The position numbers were made by a program, and so were the translations under genes. The notes beneath the pieces are model-generated. The model saw only the letters and a list, made by a program, of their open reading frames with translations. It was not told the origin of the DNA and searched no databases. Positions 13,446 to 13,448 of a DNA stretch of 13,448 nucleotides are shown here, piece by piece. Location of the stretch: the NCBI GenBank assembly GCA_905214675.1, contig CAJMMS010000048.1:1-13448 (forward strand). Direction: 5' to 3'. This DNA comes from an uncultured bacterium. GTDB lineage: Bacteria; Bacillota; Clostridia; Lachnospirales; Lachnospiraceae. Within the stretch, counting starts at the first letter, position 1, and the number at the start of each line of letters is the position of its first letter.

Positions 13446-13448
13446 ATG
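13446..13448 (+). CDS. Start codon of a further plus-strand gene, cut by the window edge
   Basis: The window ends with ATG, preceded by AAAAGGAG with a 7-nt spacer (13433-13438 holds AAGGAG core bases). This is a strong ribosome binding site at proper distance, so a gene very likely begins here, about 78 nt after the PHP phosphatase. Only the first codon is visible; nothing can be said of its product. Confidence 0.55.

Noticed and set aside
1..13448. CRISPR arrays, insertion sequences, tRNA or rRNA genes
   Set aside because: No repeated spacer structure, transposase motif, terminal repeats or conserved RNA core was seen anywhere in the window.

Overview
The window looks like chromosomal DNA from a low-to-moderate GC Gram-positive anaerobe of the Clostridia, most likely a gut Lachnospiraceae. 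This is inferred from Shine-Dalgarno sequences of the AAGGAG type, frequent GTG/TTG starts, the paired radical-SAM/DUF2344/RNase G genes typical of Clostridia, a lipobox lipoprotein, and a cache-type hybrid sensor kinase. No mobile element, CRISPR array, rRNA or tRNA was recognised.

Layout. Nine genes lie on the minus strand and are read from about 12.5 kb down to position 57. In order they are: a TIGR03960-type B12-binding-like/radical SAM protein; a TIGR03936/DUF2344 protein; an RNase E/G family ribonuclease; a membrane hybrid sensor histidine kinase; a lipoprotein solute-binding protein; an NCS2 xanthine/uracil-type permease; an alpha/beta hydrolase of the lysophospholipase type; a FliB-type flagellin lysine-N-methylase; and a secreted right-handed beta-helix protein. 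Junctions in this order are: 17-nt overlap, 8-nt overlap, 17-nt gap, 68-nt gap, 4-nt ATGA overlap, 12-nt gap, 73/74-nt gap and about 153-nt gap. The first eight genes could share one transcript from a good promoter at about 12553-12581. The beta-helix gene has its own convincing promoter at about 1562-1590. Divergently on the plus strand sits a YcdX-type PHP phosphatase with its own promoter at 12601-12628. The last three bases are the start codon of another plus-strand gene, preceded by a strong ribosome binding site. No stretch over 300 bases lacks a gene.

How the genes may work together. The first three form a conserved but poorly understood RNA-related cluster (radical SAM pair plus RNase G). 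The next group is the most intriguing. A sensor kinase is followed by a solute-binding lipoprotein with no ABC permease or ATPase in view, and the lipoprotein stop codon overlaps the permease start. This suggests a ligand-sensing module in which the binding protein may serve as an extracellular co-receptor rather than a transporter subunit. The kinase ends in a receiver domain and no DNA-binding response regulator is present in the window. The FliB-type methylase has no flagellar neighbours here.

Every functional call rests on motif recognition by eye, and no database search was run. Intrinsic terminators were sought at each junction and no convincing one was seen.
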